Shown: piece after piece, positions 8,329-15,751 of the stretch
Layout of the letters: every line of letters begins with the position of its first letter
How positions within the stretch are numbered: position 1 is the first letter of the stretch
DNA from: Tannerella sp.
GTDB taxonomy: Bacteria; Bacteroidota; Bacteroidia; Bacteroidales; Tannerellaceae
DNA: 51,643 nt
Direction: 5' to 3'
Assembly (NCBI GenBank): GCA_031285565.1
Contig: JAITVY010000088.1
Coordinates: 1 to 51,643 of the forward strand
Notes under the pieces: generated by a model
What the model was told of the DNA's origin: nothing
The model's input: the letters and a program-made list of their open reading frames with translations, nothing else
Databases searched by the model: none
Made by a program: the position numbers and the translations under genes

Positions 8329-8405
8329 TTTTGAAAATGATTTATCTTAGAATAATAGTATTAATAAAATAGAATGTATATTCCTATTAGTAATTTTTTA
8401 ATTTA

Positions 8406-8537
8406 ATGACAATGAAAAAGAAAGAGAAGAAAAAAAAGACCAATTTGGATAAGTTTACTAAGTTAAACGCTGTAGAATTGAAACAAATTGCAGGAGGTTC
8501 TTTTACTAAATATTTAAAAGATTTTCTTTCCAGTTAG
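8406..8537 (+). CDS. Double-glycine-leader peptide, candidate pheromone precursor
   Basis: A 43-codon ORF. Residues 1-31 form a leader: a lysine-rich head (MTMKKKEKKKK) and then NLDKFTKLNAVELKQIAGG. Counting back from the cut site, it has F at -15, L at -12, E at -8, L at -7, I at -4 and G at -2/-1. This is the canonical pattern cleaved by C39-peptidase ABC exporters (bacteriocin/ComC type; Bacteroidetes natural-product GG precursors). The predicted mature product is SFTKYLKDFLSS, 12 residues, amphipathic if helical. It is divergent from the 53-aa peptide/kinase 1 operon with operator 2 between them. No C39 exporter is in the window. A second in-frame ATG at 8412 is an alternative start. Function as a signal is inference. 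Confidence 0.65.
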   Translation: MTMKKKEKKKKTNLDKFTKLNAVELKQIAGGSFTKYLKDFLSS

Positions 8538-8540
8538 ACC

Positions 8541-9110
8541 GTTAAATTAAAAAATTATTATCCAACAGGACTATAAGGTTGGAGTATAGAGGCAAAAATG
8601 TGGAGGAGGCTTATTGTATATTTTAACATATATCAATGCTTGATTTTGCGATGTAATTATCTTGCGTTTTATACTGATAAAATGCAAAATCAAGTCTTTG
8701 GAGAGCATGATTTAGTTAAATATACATAAAGTTTCAAAACCAAAAAGAGTGTCAATATTGACTATATGCAATCAAAACAGTCAAAACGGATTCAATTTGT
8801 CATTTTTGGCCTACTTAAAGAAATACTATGGCTCCATTGTCGTAAACTAACTTTCAGAGTATGCTTTATTTTTACATTTTGACAGTAGTTCTCCGAAAGG
8901 TCTGTGACATATTTATTCTTTTTATTGCTCTTGTATTAGGATCGTATTAGGATCGTATTAGTTGGTAATTACAAAAAAAGGTTGTACCTTTGTGTAACTT
9001 ATTTGTATTGTATACATACCATTTCCATTATTTCCCAATACTTATTATCTTCTTACCTTATTGTATATTTTGACATAAAATATAAGCTCCGGAATATTAT
9101 TTTCATCTGC
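8541..9110. other. 570-bp gene-poor spacer with hairpin, tandem repeat and orphan promoter
   Basis: No convincing gene on either strand. It contains: a perfect 11-bp inverted repeat (CTTGATTTTGC 8639-8649, GCAAAATCAAG 8684-8694) with a nested smaller stem; a tandem GTATTAGGATC repeat (about 2.5 copies, 8934-8960); and a promoter-like TTGG (8962-8965 region) with -7 box TACCTTTG (8985-8992) on the plus strand that leads into the antisense of regulator 2. Two 21-bp direct repeats with one mismatch (starting TTATTGTATATTTT) lie near 8610 and 9057. The stretch TGGAGTATAGAGGCAAAA (8579-8596) is a degenerate copy of the leader/-7 region of promoter 2. Confidence 0.5.
8639..8694. repeat. 11-bp inverted repeat forming a large hairpin
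   Basis: CTTGATTTTGC and GCAAAATCAAG are perfect complements separated by 34 bp. The spacer itself contains GCGTTTTAT facing ATAAAATGC, so two alternative stems compete for the same bases. It could be a small mobile-element relic or a structured RNA. Confidence 0.45.
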
Positions 9111-9719
9111 TCAGATCCAGTTTTTCCGGATAGCCATGGTGACGATGGCTGCAATCCGCATATCAAATTTCAGTATCAGATCTTTGCGATAGCTTTTGAT
9201 GGTTTCTACACTAAGCGATAGCTGATCGGCAATCTCTTTGTTTTTATATCCTTCTGCGATCAGGCGTAGGATAGATCGTTCGGTTGTGGTCAGGTATGCA
9301 CTTGGATTGGGGACTTTTCTTAACATGCTTTGGACATCTTTACACAGGAACTGTTCGCCCCTCATCACCGCTTCAATGCCTTCCAGCATTTCATCAAAAA
9401 TCGCGTTTTTCAAGATATATCCATCGGCTCCGTTATCCATCATCTGATGTACAGTGGAATATTCGCAATAGGAAGTAAGGGCCAGTACTTTCAGATGCGG
9501 ATATTTTTGCTTTATCTCAGCACAGAAGTCAAGTCCGCTACCGTCCGGTAATTGCAGATCCAACAGAAGAACATCCGGCCGTTGAAAAGCAAGCATTTTC
9601 CGGCATACCTCCAACGTATACGACACGCCTGTTATGGTAGCGATATTTGATTCGTTGATTAATGCTGAAATTCCCTCGATCAGCATTTTATGGTCATCCG
9701 TAATATGCACAGTAATCAT
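9111..9719 (-). CDS. NarL/LuxR-type response regulator (regulator 2)
   Basis: A 202-residue paralogue of regulator 1. Receiver: DDHKMLIEG at the N-terminus, phosphoacceptor in LLLDLQLPDG, LALTSYCE, YILKNA. C-terminal LuxR HTH: LTTTERSILRLIAEG, KEIADQLSLSVETIKSYRK. I chose ATG at 9719 because MITVHITDDHK aligns with regulator 1 and because the -7 box of promoter 3 (9750-9757) would lie inside any longer ORF. It is preceded by two palindrome-controlled promoters in tandem, so it is probably strongly autoregulated. Kinases 2 and 3, encoded just upstream on the same strand, are likely partners, though cross-talk with kinase 1 is possible. Confidence 0.9.
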   Translation of the reverse strand: MITVHITDDHKMLIEGISALINESNIATITGVSYTLEVCRKMLAFQRPDVLLLDLQLPDGSGLDFCAEIKQKYPHLKVLALTSYCEYSTVHQMMDNGADGYILKNAIFDEMLEGIEAVMRGEQFLCKDVQSMLRKVPNPSAYLTTTERSILRLIAEGYKNKEIADQLSLSVETIKSYRKDLILKFDMRIAAIVTMAIRKNWI

Positions 9720-9749
9720 ATAGATAGTAATAAGTTTACAATTCAAGCA

Positions 9750-9795
9750 CAAAAGTAAAGTACATAAACCTTCTGCCATACCCCACAAATGGGGT
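9750..9795 (-). promoter_or_regulatory. Palindrome-controlled promoter 3 (regulator 2, proximal)
   Basis: Operator ACCCCACAAATGGGGT on the plus strand (9780-9795), 22-bp gap, then -7 box TACTTTTG on the minus strand (9750-9757), 30 bp before the regulator 2 start. The asymmetric 4-nt spacer is reversed relative to promoters 1 and 2, which fits binding by a symmetric dimer. Confidence 0.8.
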
Positions 9796-9896
9796 TTTTC
9801 TTTATAGATGTTAATAATAATAATCCGCCTAAAAAATCAATATCAGCTTTTGCTTTATGATTTCATTCGTTTAGTAAAAAAGTGAAGGTTTTGATG

Positions 9897-9946
9897 CAAA
9901 GGTAACAAGTGGATTTATCTTGTGTTACCCCATTTGTGGGGGGGGG
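9897..9946 (-). promoter_or_regulatory. Palindrome-controlled promoter 4 (regulator 2, distal) with G9 tract
   Basis: Operator ACCCCATTTGTGGGG (9927-9941) runs into a tract of nine G (9938-9946). On the minus strand a 22-bp gap and -7 box TACCTTTG (9897-9904) follow. The homopolymer lies on the upstream side of the operator. About 100 bp of sequence without a clear gene separate this promoter from operator 3, so it drives either a long leader of regulator 2 or a lost or small product. Confidence 0.7.
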
Positions 9947-9994
9947 TTAAAAAAGCATATCTTCAAGGATATTTGAGGTACATCTTTAGACGAT

Positions 9995-12001
9995 TTATTT
10001 TAATGCATTGCAATCATCTTCAATATCTATACTTATCTCCGTACCCTTACCGGGAGTCGAATAAATAATCATTTTACCATTGTAGACCGATATGCGGGCA
10101 CGAATATTGTCGAGCCCGGAACCGGAAATGACCTGTTCGGGATCAAATCCGACACCATTATCCTGAACGGTAAGTGATACCAATCCATTATCTATAATCA
10201 ACTGAACATTAATCTCTGTTGCTTTGGCATATTTAACGGCATTATTTACTAATTCGTAAACACAACGATACAGAATGATTTCCTGTTGGCTATCCAATCG
10301 TTCTTCGCTACCAAAATAGTAGAAACGGGCATCCGGGATTGCACAGCAATAATCTTCAATGGAGGTTTTCAATCCATAGCGTACTAATGACTCCGGCATT
10401 ATATGATGTGCTACACGACGTAACTCATCTATCGACTGATCCACCATATTCAGTGCCGTATTAAAATAATTTATACCGGCTCCATTCAAAACCGTATAAT
10501 TCTTCATTCCGCTTAAATTTAATTTTACGACCGACAACATCCCTCCCAGCCCGTCATGCAGATCACGTGCCAGACGGGAGCGTTCTGTAGTTTCACCTTC
10601 AAGCAACGATTGTGTAGCTATAAGCTTTTTTTCCTGCTCTAATTGCCGGATCTGTTGTTCGGCCATTTCACGTTGCTGATCAGCCATTTCTCCTTTTTGA
10701 ACATTCAGCCGATGACGATAGAATAGTGTTCCGAATGCCAATAACAGTACAATTGCTCCCGCAATACTTAACCAGAGATGCAACTGCTTTTCTTTTTCAA
10801 GAGACGTTATACGCATCTCTTTTTTTTCGGTTTCGTATCTGACTTCCAGATTGGCTAATGTTTCCTGAAATTCCCGGTTACTTTTCTGCTCGCTAAAAGC
10901 GGCTTTCTTTTGAAAATAAAGCGCTGCCTTTTCTTTATTACCCAGATAGAGGTTGGCATAGGCTATATTAAGCGCTGTTACGGGAGCCGTATCTATTGAG
11001 GTGGAATCGATACGCCAGGCATTCAGGGCGGCTTCTTCACATTCAGGGTATTTTCCTTGCGCCCTATAGATATTTGCAAATGAGTTCCAGGCATGTACAT
11101 CGATATATGGATCACCTAACGATTCAGCCAACTGCAAACAATCATGTGCATATTCCAGCGCTTTCTCATATTCTTCTTTTATAATATAGATTTTAATCAA
11201 TGCTTCTTTACAATCGCTTTCCTGAACCTGGTTGAGCCTCGGTAAATCCAGAAATTTTAATTGAAACTCCAACGCTTTATCTATATTTCCATTTATATAA
11301 TAAATATTCCCTAATTCTCTATAAACCTGCACCAGACAAGTATTATCAAGATATTCCTGCTTTTCAATTAAATCTTTCGCACGTTCTAAATAATGTAAAG
11401 CTCTTTCCGGGTTATTCAGCCTACGGTAACATTCTCCTACATTTCCCAAACTCAACAGATATGTGCGAACCGGGTTATAGTATAAATAACTCTTATCGAG
11501 ATTTTTCAGGATAAATTGCAGACTCATCCCTTCACGCATGTCTTCACTATAATAGGAAATCGATTTCAGATAATTGTCCACAGCTTTATCAAATAATCCT
11601 TGTCTTGCATAGATATTTCCGGTAGTAAAATAAACCTGCTGCAGTAACTTTTTGTCCTGAAGTTCTTCTGCTATTTCAAGCTGCATTTGCTGATATATGT
11701 GTGCAGTGTCATAACTTGTCCGGTAGGTATACGTAGAACCGATAAAACGATAGAATGTAGCGATCATTCGTTTATTTTTTGCCTTTTTAGCAAGTTCGAG
11801 TCCCTTCATGCCATACAGGTATGTATTACTCATGTCGCTTACAGCATACGAATCTGTTATAATATGATAAGCGCCTATTTGCTCAGCCAACGATAGTGTT
11901 TGAGAATCAATCAAATTTAATAAGGAATCCATCCGGTTACTCCATGCATTTACACTAAATGCTATAATAAAAATAAAACAGAACAACTCTCTTCGTTTCA
12001 T
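9995..12001 (-). CDS. TPR sensor histidine kinase (kinase 2)
   Basis: A 668-residue kinase, start ATG at 12001 (MKRRELF, signal peptide ending near VNAWS). The periplasmic part carries several TPRs (LFDKAVDNYLKSISYY, ALHYLERAKDLIEK, ALEFQLKFLDL, ALEYAHDCLQLAESLG). One transmembrane helix (LWLSIAGAIVLLLAFGTLFY) is followed by a coiled coil (GEMADQQREMAEQQIRQLEQ). HisKA_3 with RLARDLHDGLGG, then HATPase_c with ELVNNAVKYAKA, DNGVGFDPE and GSGLDNIRAR. It is a tandem duplicate of kinase 3, which ends 53 bp upstream; the two are probably co-transcribed. A 53-bp gap and lack of the palindrome suggest it is not controlled like kinase 1. Confidence 0.9.
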   Translation of the reverse strand: MKRRELFCFIFIIAFSVNAWSNRMDSLLNLIDSQTLSLAEQIGAYHIITDSYAVSDMSNTYLYGMKGLELAKKAKNKRMIATFYRFIGSTYTYRTSYDTAHIYQQMQLEIAEELQDKKLLQQVYFTTGNIYARQGLFDKAVDNYLKSISYYSEDMREGMSLQFILKNLDKSYLYYNPVRTYLLSLGNVGECYRRLNNPERALHYLERAKDLIEKQEYLDNTCLVQVYRELGNIYYINGNIDKALEFQLKFLDLPRLNQVQESDCKEALIKIYIIKEEYEKALEYAHDCLQLAESLGDPYIDVHAWNSFANIYRAQGKYPECEEAALNAWRIDSTSIDTAPVTALNIAYANLYLGNKEKAALYFQKKAAFSEQKSNREFQETLANLEVRYETEKKEMRITSLEKEKQLHLWLSIAGAIVLLLAFGTLFYRHRLNVQKGEMADQQREMAEQQIRQLEQEKKLIATQSLLEGETTERSRLARDLHDGLGGMLSVVKLNLSGMKNYTVLNGAGINYFNTALNMVDQSIDELRRVAHHIMPESLVRYGLKTSIEDYCCAIPDARFYYFGSEERLDSQQEIILYRCVYELVNNAVKYAKATEINVQLIIDNGLVSLTVQDNGVGFDPEQVISGSGLDNIRARISVYNGKMIIYSTPGKGTEISIDIEDDCNALK

Positions 12002-12054
12002 GGTTTTTAATGAATTAGTTTCAATATGTACCACTGTTTTGTTTAACTGTTTAA

Positions 12055-14061
12055 TTATTCAATCTCTAAATTTTCAATCTCCACATTCACTTCCGTACCC
12101 TTACCGGGAGCTGAATAAATAATCATTTTACCATTATAGACTGATACACGGGCACGGATATTGTCGAGACCGGAACCGGAAGTGATCCGTTCGGGATCAA
12201 ATCCGACACCATTATCATGAACAGTAAGTGATACCAATCCATTATCTATAATCAACTGAACATTAATTTCTGTCGCTTTGGCATATTTAACGGCATTATT
12301 TACTAACTCGTAAACACAACGATACAGAACGACTTCCTGCCGACCATCCAATCGTTCTTCGCCACCAAAATAGTAGAAACGGGCATCCGGGATTGCACAG
12401 CAATAATCTTCAATGGAGGTTTTCAATCCGTACCGTATTAATGATTTCGGCATTATATGATGTGCCACACGACGCAACTCGGCTATCGACTGATCCACCA
12501 TATTCAGTGCCGTATTAAAATAATTTATACCGGTCCCATTCAAAACCGCATAATTCTTCATTCCGCTTAAATTTAATTTTACGACCGACAACATCCCTCC
12601 CAGACCGTCATGCAGATCGCGTGCCAGACGGGAGCGTTCTATGGTTTCACCTTCGAGCAGCGATTGCGCAGCAACGATCTGTTTTTCCTGTTCCAATTGC
12701 CTGATGTGTTGTTCGGCTATTCCACATTGCTGGTCAGCAATTTTCCCTTTTTGAATGTTCAGTCGATAACGATAAAACAATACTCCGAATGCCAGTAACA
12801 AAGCAATTGCTCCCGCAATGCTTAACCAGAGATGCAACTGCTTTTCTTTTTCAAGAGACATTATACGCATTTCTTTTTTTTCGGTTTCGTATCTGACTTC
12901 CAGATCAGCCAAAACTTCCTGAAAATCACGGTTACTTTTCTGTTCGTTAAAAGCAGCATTCTTTTGAAAATAAAGCGCTGCTTTTTCTTTATTCCCCAGA
13001 TAGAGATTGGCATAGGCTATATTAAGCGCCGATTCGGGAGCCGTATCTATTGAAGTGGAATCGATACGCCAGGCATTCAGGGCGGCTTCTTCGCATTCAG
13101 GGTATTTTCCTTGCGCCCTATAGATATTTGCAAATGAGTTCCAGGCATGTACATCGATATACGGGTCACCTAACGATTCTGCCAACCGTAGACAATCATG
13201 TGCATATTCCAGCGCTTTGTCATATTCTTCTTTTATAATATAGATTTTAATCAATGCTTCTTTACAATCGCTTTCTCCAACGGGATTCAATCCCCCCGGT
13301 ATATGAAGAACTTCTAATTGAGCTTCGAGGGCTTTATCCATATTCCCGTTTATAAAATAGATATTCCCTAATTCTCTATAAACCTGCATCCTACAAGTAT
13401 TATCGGAAAATTTCTTTTCTTCGATTATATTTTTTGCCTGCTCTAAATAGTATAAAGCCCTTTCCGGGTTATTCAGCCTACGGTAACATTCTCCTGCATT
13501 TCCCATAGATAATATATAGGTACGCACCGGACTATAAAACAAATAGCTTTTTTCAAGATTTCTCAGTACAATTGGCATAGTCACACCTTTATGCATATCT
13601 TCACTATAGTAAGACATCGATTTCAGGTAATTATTCACTGCTTTATCAAATAATCCCTGCCTTGCATAGATATTCCCGGTAGTAAAATAAACCTGTTGCA
13701 GCAATCTTTTGTCCTGAAGTTCTTCTGCAATTTCAAGCTGCATTTGCTGATACATATGTGCCGTATCGTAATTCGCCCGGTAGACGTATGCAGTACCAAT
13801 ATACCGATAAAACGTGGCAATCATATATTTGTCCTTTGCTTTTTTAGCAAGCTCAAGTCCTTTCATACCATATGTATACGTATTCGTCAAATCATGTCCG
13901 GAATACCATTCTGCTATCATATGATAAGCGCCTATCTGATCGGCCAATGGCAGCGTCCTGGTTTCAAGCAGATTTAATAAGGAATCCGCATAATTACCCA
14001 ATGCACCTAAATGAAATGCTATTATAGAAAGAATAAAACATAATATTCCTTTTCGTTTCAT
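12055..14061 (-). CDS. TPR sensor histidine kinase (kinase 3)
   Basis: A 668-residue close paralogue of kinase 2 with the same plan: signal peptide (MKRKGILCFILSIIAF), periplasmic TPRs, one membrane helix (LWLSIAGAIALLLAFGVLFY), coiled coil, HisKA_3 (RLARDLHDGLGG) and HATPase_c (DNGVGFDPE, GSGLDNIRAR). The two differ most in the first TPRs and are nearly identical in the segment encoding HDCLRLAESLGDPYIDVHAW. Upstream, a TAGTTTTG -7 box (14140-14147) with TTTG (14165-14168) can serve as promoter. No palindrome is present on this side. First gene of the kinase 3-kinase 2 operon. Confidence 0.9.
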   Translation of the reverse strand: MKRKGILCFILSIIAFHLGALGNYADSLLNLLETRTLPLADQIGAYHMIAEWYSGHDLTNTYTYGMKGLELAKKAKDKYMIATFYRYIGTAYVYRANYDTAHMYQQMQLEIAEELQDKRLLQQVYFTTGNIYARQGLFDKAVNNYLKSMSYYSEDMHKGVTMPIVLRNLEKSYLFYSPVRTYILSMGNAGECYRRLNNPERALYYLEQAKNIIEEKKFSDNTCRMQVYRELGNIYFINGNMDKALEAQLEVLHIPGGLNPVGESDCKEALIKIYIIKEEYDKALEYAHDCLRLAESLGDPYIDVHAWNSFANIYRAQGKYPECEEAALNAWRIDSTSIDTAPESALNIAYANLYLGNKEKAALYFQKNAAFNEQKSNRDFQEVLADLEVRYETEKKEMRIMSLEKEKQLHLWLSIAGAIALLLAFGVLFYRYRLNIQKGKIADQQCGIAEQHIRQLEQEKQIVAAQSLLEGETIERSRLARDLHDGLGGMLSVVKLNLSGMKNYAVLNGTGINYFNTALNMVDQSIAELRRVAHHIMPKSLIRYGLKTSIEDYCCAIPDARFYYFGGEERLDGRQEVVLYRCVYELVNNAVKYAKATEINVQLIIDNGLVSLTVHDNGVGFDPERITSGSGLDNIRARVSVYNGKMIIYSAPGKGTEVNVEIENLEIE

Positions 14062-14278
14062 GGTTTTGGTTTATCAGTCTTTACAAAAACACTTAAGTGA
14101 AGGTATACACTTCACAAAAGTTTATCGAAAACGTAACAACAAAACTACACTCTCTACGCCTGTTCAAATATATTATTATTTTCTTTTTTTACCATAAAAA
14201 ATGTTATGCTTTTTTCAATTCTTTATATCAAAACATTTACGGCGTGTGAATAGAAATTACGGAGTTTCATATTGAGAA

Positions 14279-14324
14279 ACCCCATTTGTGGGGTAATATA
14301 TCTGTTGGGAACTATTTACATTTG
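14279..14324 (+). promoter_or_regulatory. Palindrome-controlled promoter 5 (lipoprotein operon)
   Basis: Operator ACCCCATTTGTGGGGT (14279-14294), 22-bp gap, then -7 box TACATTTG (14317-14324) on the plus strand, 82 bp before the first lipoprotein gene. It is the only one of the five on the plus strand, which shows that spacing and orientation are tied to transcription and not to a copied block. Confidence 0.8.
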
Positions 14325-14406
14325 CCGTATGTAAAAAGATGTTATATTAAAAAATATACGATGCAAAATAATAACTACTCCGCAAGGGGAATAAAAATGA
14401 TATAAA

Positions 14407-14661
14407 ATGAAAAAAACAGTATTACATCTGGTATTGATTGCATGGGCATGCTTTGCCATGTCTTCTTCGTGTGACGATGATATTGCAGAAGAAAAAGCCG
14501 AAAGAGCAGCAGCTGAAATGTGCGAATGTATTAAGAAAAAAAGCGTAAGCAAGTGTGAGGACGAACTGAATGATGAATATGGCTATTATGCCAATGACGA
14601 TGATTTCATTAATGCCTTTAATAATGCGCAGGATTGCGGAGTTACTATTTATAAGAAATAA
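14407..14661 (+). CDS. Small lipoprotein, first gene of the regulated operon
   Basis: An 84-residue lipoprotein. The signal sequence MKKTVLHLVLIAWACFAMSSSC ends in a lipobox-like SSSC; the mature part is acidic (CDDDIAEEKAERAAAEMCEC) and has four further Cys (MCECIKKK, KCEDEL, QDCG), likely two disulphides. I do not recognise a named family. It is the first gene after promoter 5. A 14-codon reading frame (14361-14405) ends one base before its start but looks like leader sequence. Confidence 0.65.
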   Translation: MKKTVLHLVLIAWACFAMSSSCDDDIAEEKAERAAAEMCECIKKKSVSKCEDELNDEYGYYANDDDFINAFNNAQDCGVTIYKK

Positions 14662-14701
14662 GTATTAACCGCCCCCAGCGAGGGGCATAAAAAGAAAAAA
14701 G

Positions 14702-15232
14702 ATGAAAAGAATCTTATTTATGGTTACCCTTTTCGTGATAACAATACTACTGATCGTATCGTGTGGCGGCAATGCAAACAAGAAACAGACCGACGATGCT
14801 CCTCCTCCGGAGATAACAACGCTTACAGTAAAGGAAATTGTTGTAAATATAAGTCAATCGATTGTAGGGAACAGGGAGCAGATGAACGTACAGGAATTAA
14901 AAGTGGTCGATGAAAAAGAGAATGCAGTTTCGCTGTTGTTTAACAATAGAGACAAGTGGTTTGAAAATGCCATCGTTATACAAAGTGTCATGATTCCCGA
15001 AGGCACACATTTCGGTTACAATCCAGGCAACAATGACTCTGGTGGTTATTTCTTTCTTAACGAGAACGAAATATTACAGTTTGAATTTAAGGTAAACGAT
15101 AACATTTATCCTGTCAGAATTGGCGTCGGCAGCAAGTTTGTGGTACAGGAATCCACAGTAGGAAAATACACCTTGCTTCCTGAGGAAACAGCCAAACTTT
15201 CACCAGAGCCGGTAATCAGTGAAAACCAGTAA
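14702..15232 (+). CDS. Lipoprotein with a DUF4352-like fold (tentative)
   Basis: A 176-residue lipoprotein. The signal sequence MKRILFMVTLFVITILLIVSC ends in lipobox IVSC. The mature domain is mostly beta (NREQMNVQELKVVDEKENA, VIQSVMIPEGTHFGY, FFLNENEILQFEFKV, YPVRIGVGSKFVV), as in immunoglobulin-like secreted domains; the family is not certain. A GC-rich hairpin (CCCC-N6-GGGG, near 14673-14686) separates it from the first lipoprotein gene and could tune expression. Five bp separate it from the third. Confidence 0.6.
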   Translation: MKRILFMVTLFVITILLIVSCGGNANKKQTDDAPPPEITTLTVKEIVVNISQSIVGNREQMNVQELKVVDEKENAVSLLFNNRDKWFENAIVIQSVMIPEGTHFGYNPGNNDSGGYFFLNENEILQFEFKVNDNIYPVRIGVGSKFVVQESTVGKYTLLPEETAKLSPEPVISENQ

Positions 15233-15237
15233 AAAAA

Positions 15238-15723
15238 ATGAATATGAGAAAAAAAATGATCGCTCTTACAGCGAGTATTGGTCTGGTAATGTTTTTGTTT
15301 ACCGTGACATCGTGTGACAAGTCGGACGATGATCCCAAAGACCCCAACGAGTCAAGAGGTATGACAGCCGGCAATTCCGGGGAATTAGTCACCCGGCTAT
15401 CCAAAGACTATGCAGGCGGTACTGTTGACGAAAGCCTTCTGGCAGCTTCGGTTGATTACAACGCGTTTCAGGATTTTCTGTCCCAGGTGTATTCCTGCGC
15501 CATTTTAATGAGCAATGAGCTGAGTGAGGAATCCTATCAGAAACAATTCGGTAATAGCCGTGTATTGCAGGACAATCAGTTCTGCCACCGGATTATGTCT
15601 GTCAGGATGTCCAACGGTAAATATTACAGTTGCTCTCCAAGCGGGGTGATCGTGATCGAATGCAACAGCAAAACCGGCAAGTACTATATAATTGAATATA
15701 CACTTTATACGGGAACGAATTAG
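15238..15723 (+). CDS. Lipoprotein, third gene of the regulated operon
   Basis: A 161-residue lipoprotein (ATG at 15238; ATG at 15244 is an alternative). The signal sequence ends in lipobox TVTSC followed by an acidic linker (DKSDDDPKDPNES), typical of Bacteroidetes surface-exported lipoproteins, which often carry acidic residues after the Cys. The globular part has four Cys (YSCAI, QFCHR, YSCS, IECN). No family recognised. The tight spacing to the second lipoprotein indicates co-transcription. Convergent with the glycosyltransferase ending at 15752. Confidence 0.65.
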   Translation: MNMRKKMIALTASIGLVMFLFTVTSCDKSDDDPKDPNESRGMTAGNSGELVTRLSKDYAGGTVDESLLAASVDYNAFQDFLSQVYSCAILMSNELSEESYQKQFGNSRVLQDNQFCHRIMSVRMSNGKYYSCSPSGVIVIECNSKTGKYYIIEYTLYTGTN

Positions 15724-15751
15724 CTACTGATACAGGACCGGCGTAAGAGTT

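Noticed and set aside
8755..8851. Frame reading LSFLAYLKKYYGSIVV, vaguely like a C39 peptidase end (a possible exporter relic for the GG peptide)
   Set aside because: The catalytic Cys region is absent, the match is a few residues, and the frame is short.
8934..8960. Tandem GTATTAGGATC copies as a CRISPR-like array
   Set aside because: Units are directly adjacent without spacers; it is a simple short tandem repeat. No CRISPR array is seen in the window.
8982..9221. 79-codon plus-strand ORF after the orphan promoter
   Set aside because: TTG start inside the promoter's -7 box region and its second half is the complement of regulator 2.
14361..14405. 14-codon ORF MQNNNYSARGIKMI before the lipoprotein operon
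   Set aside because: Too short and without leader-peptide features; more likely untranslated leader.
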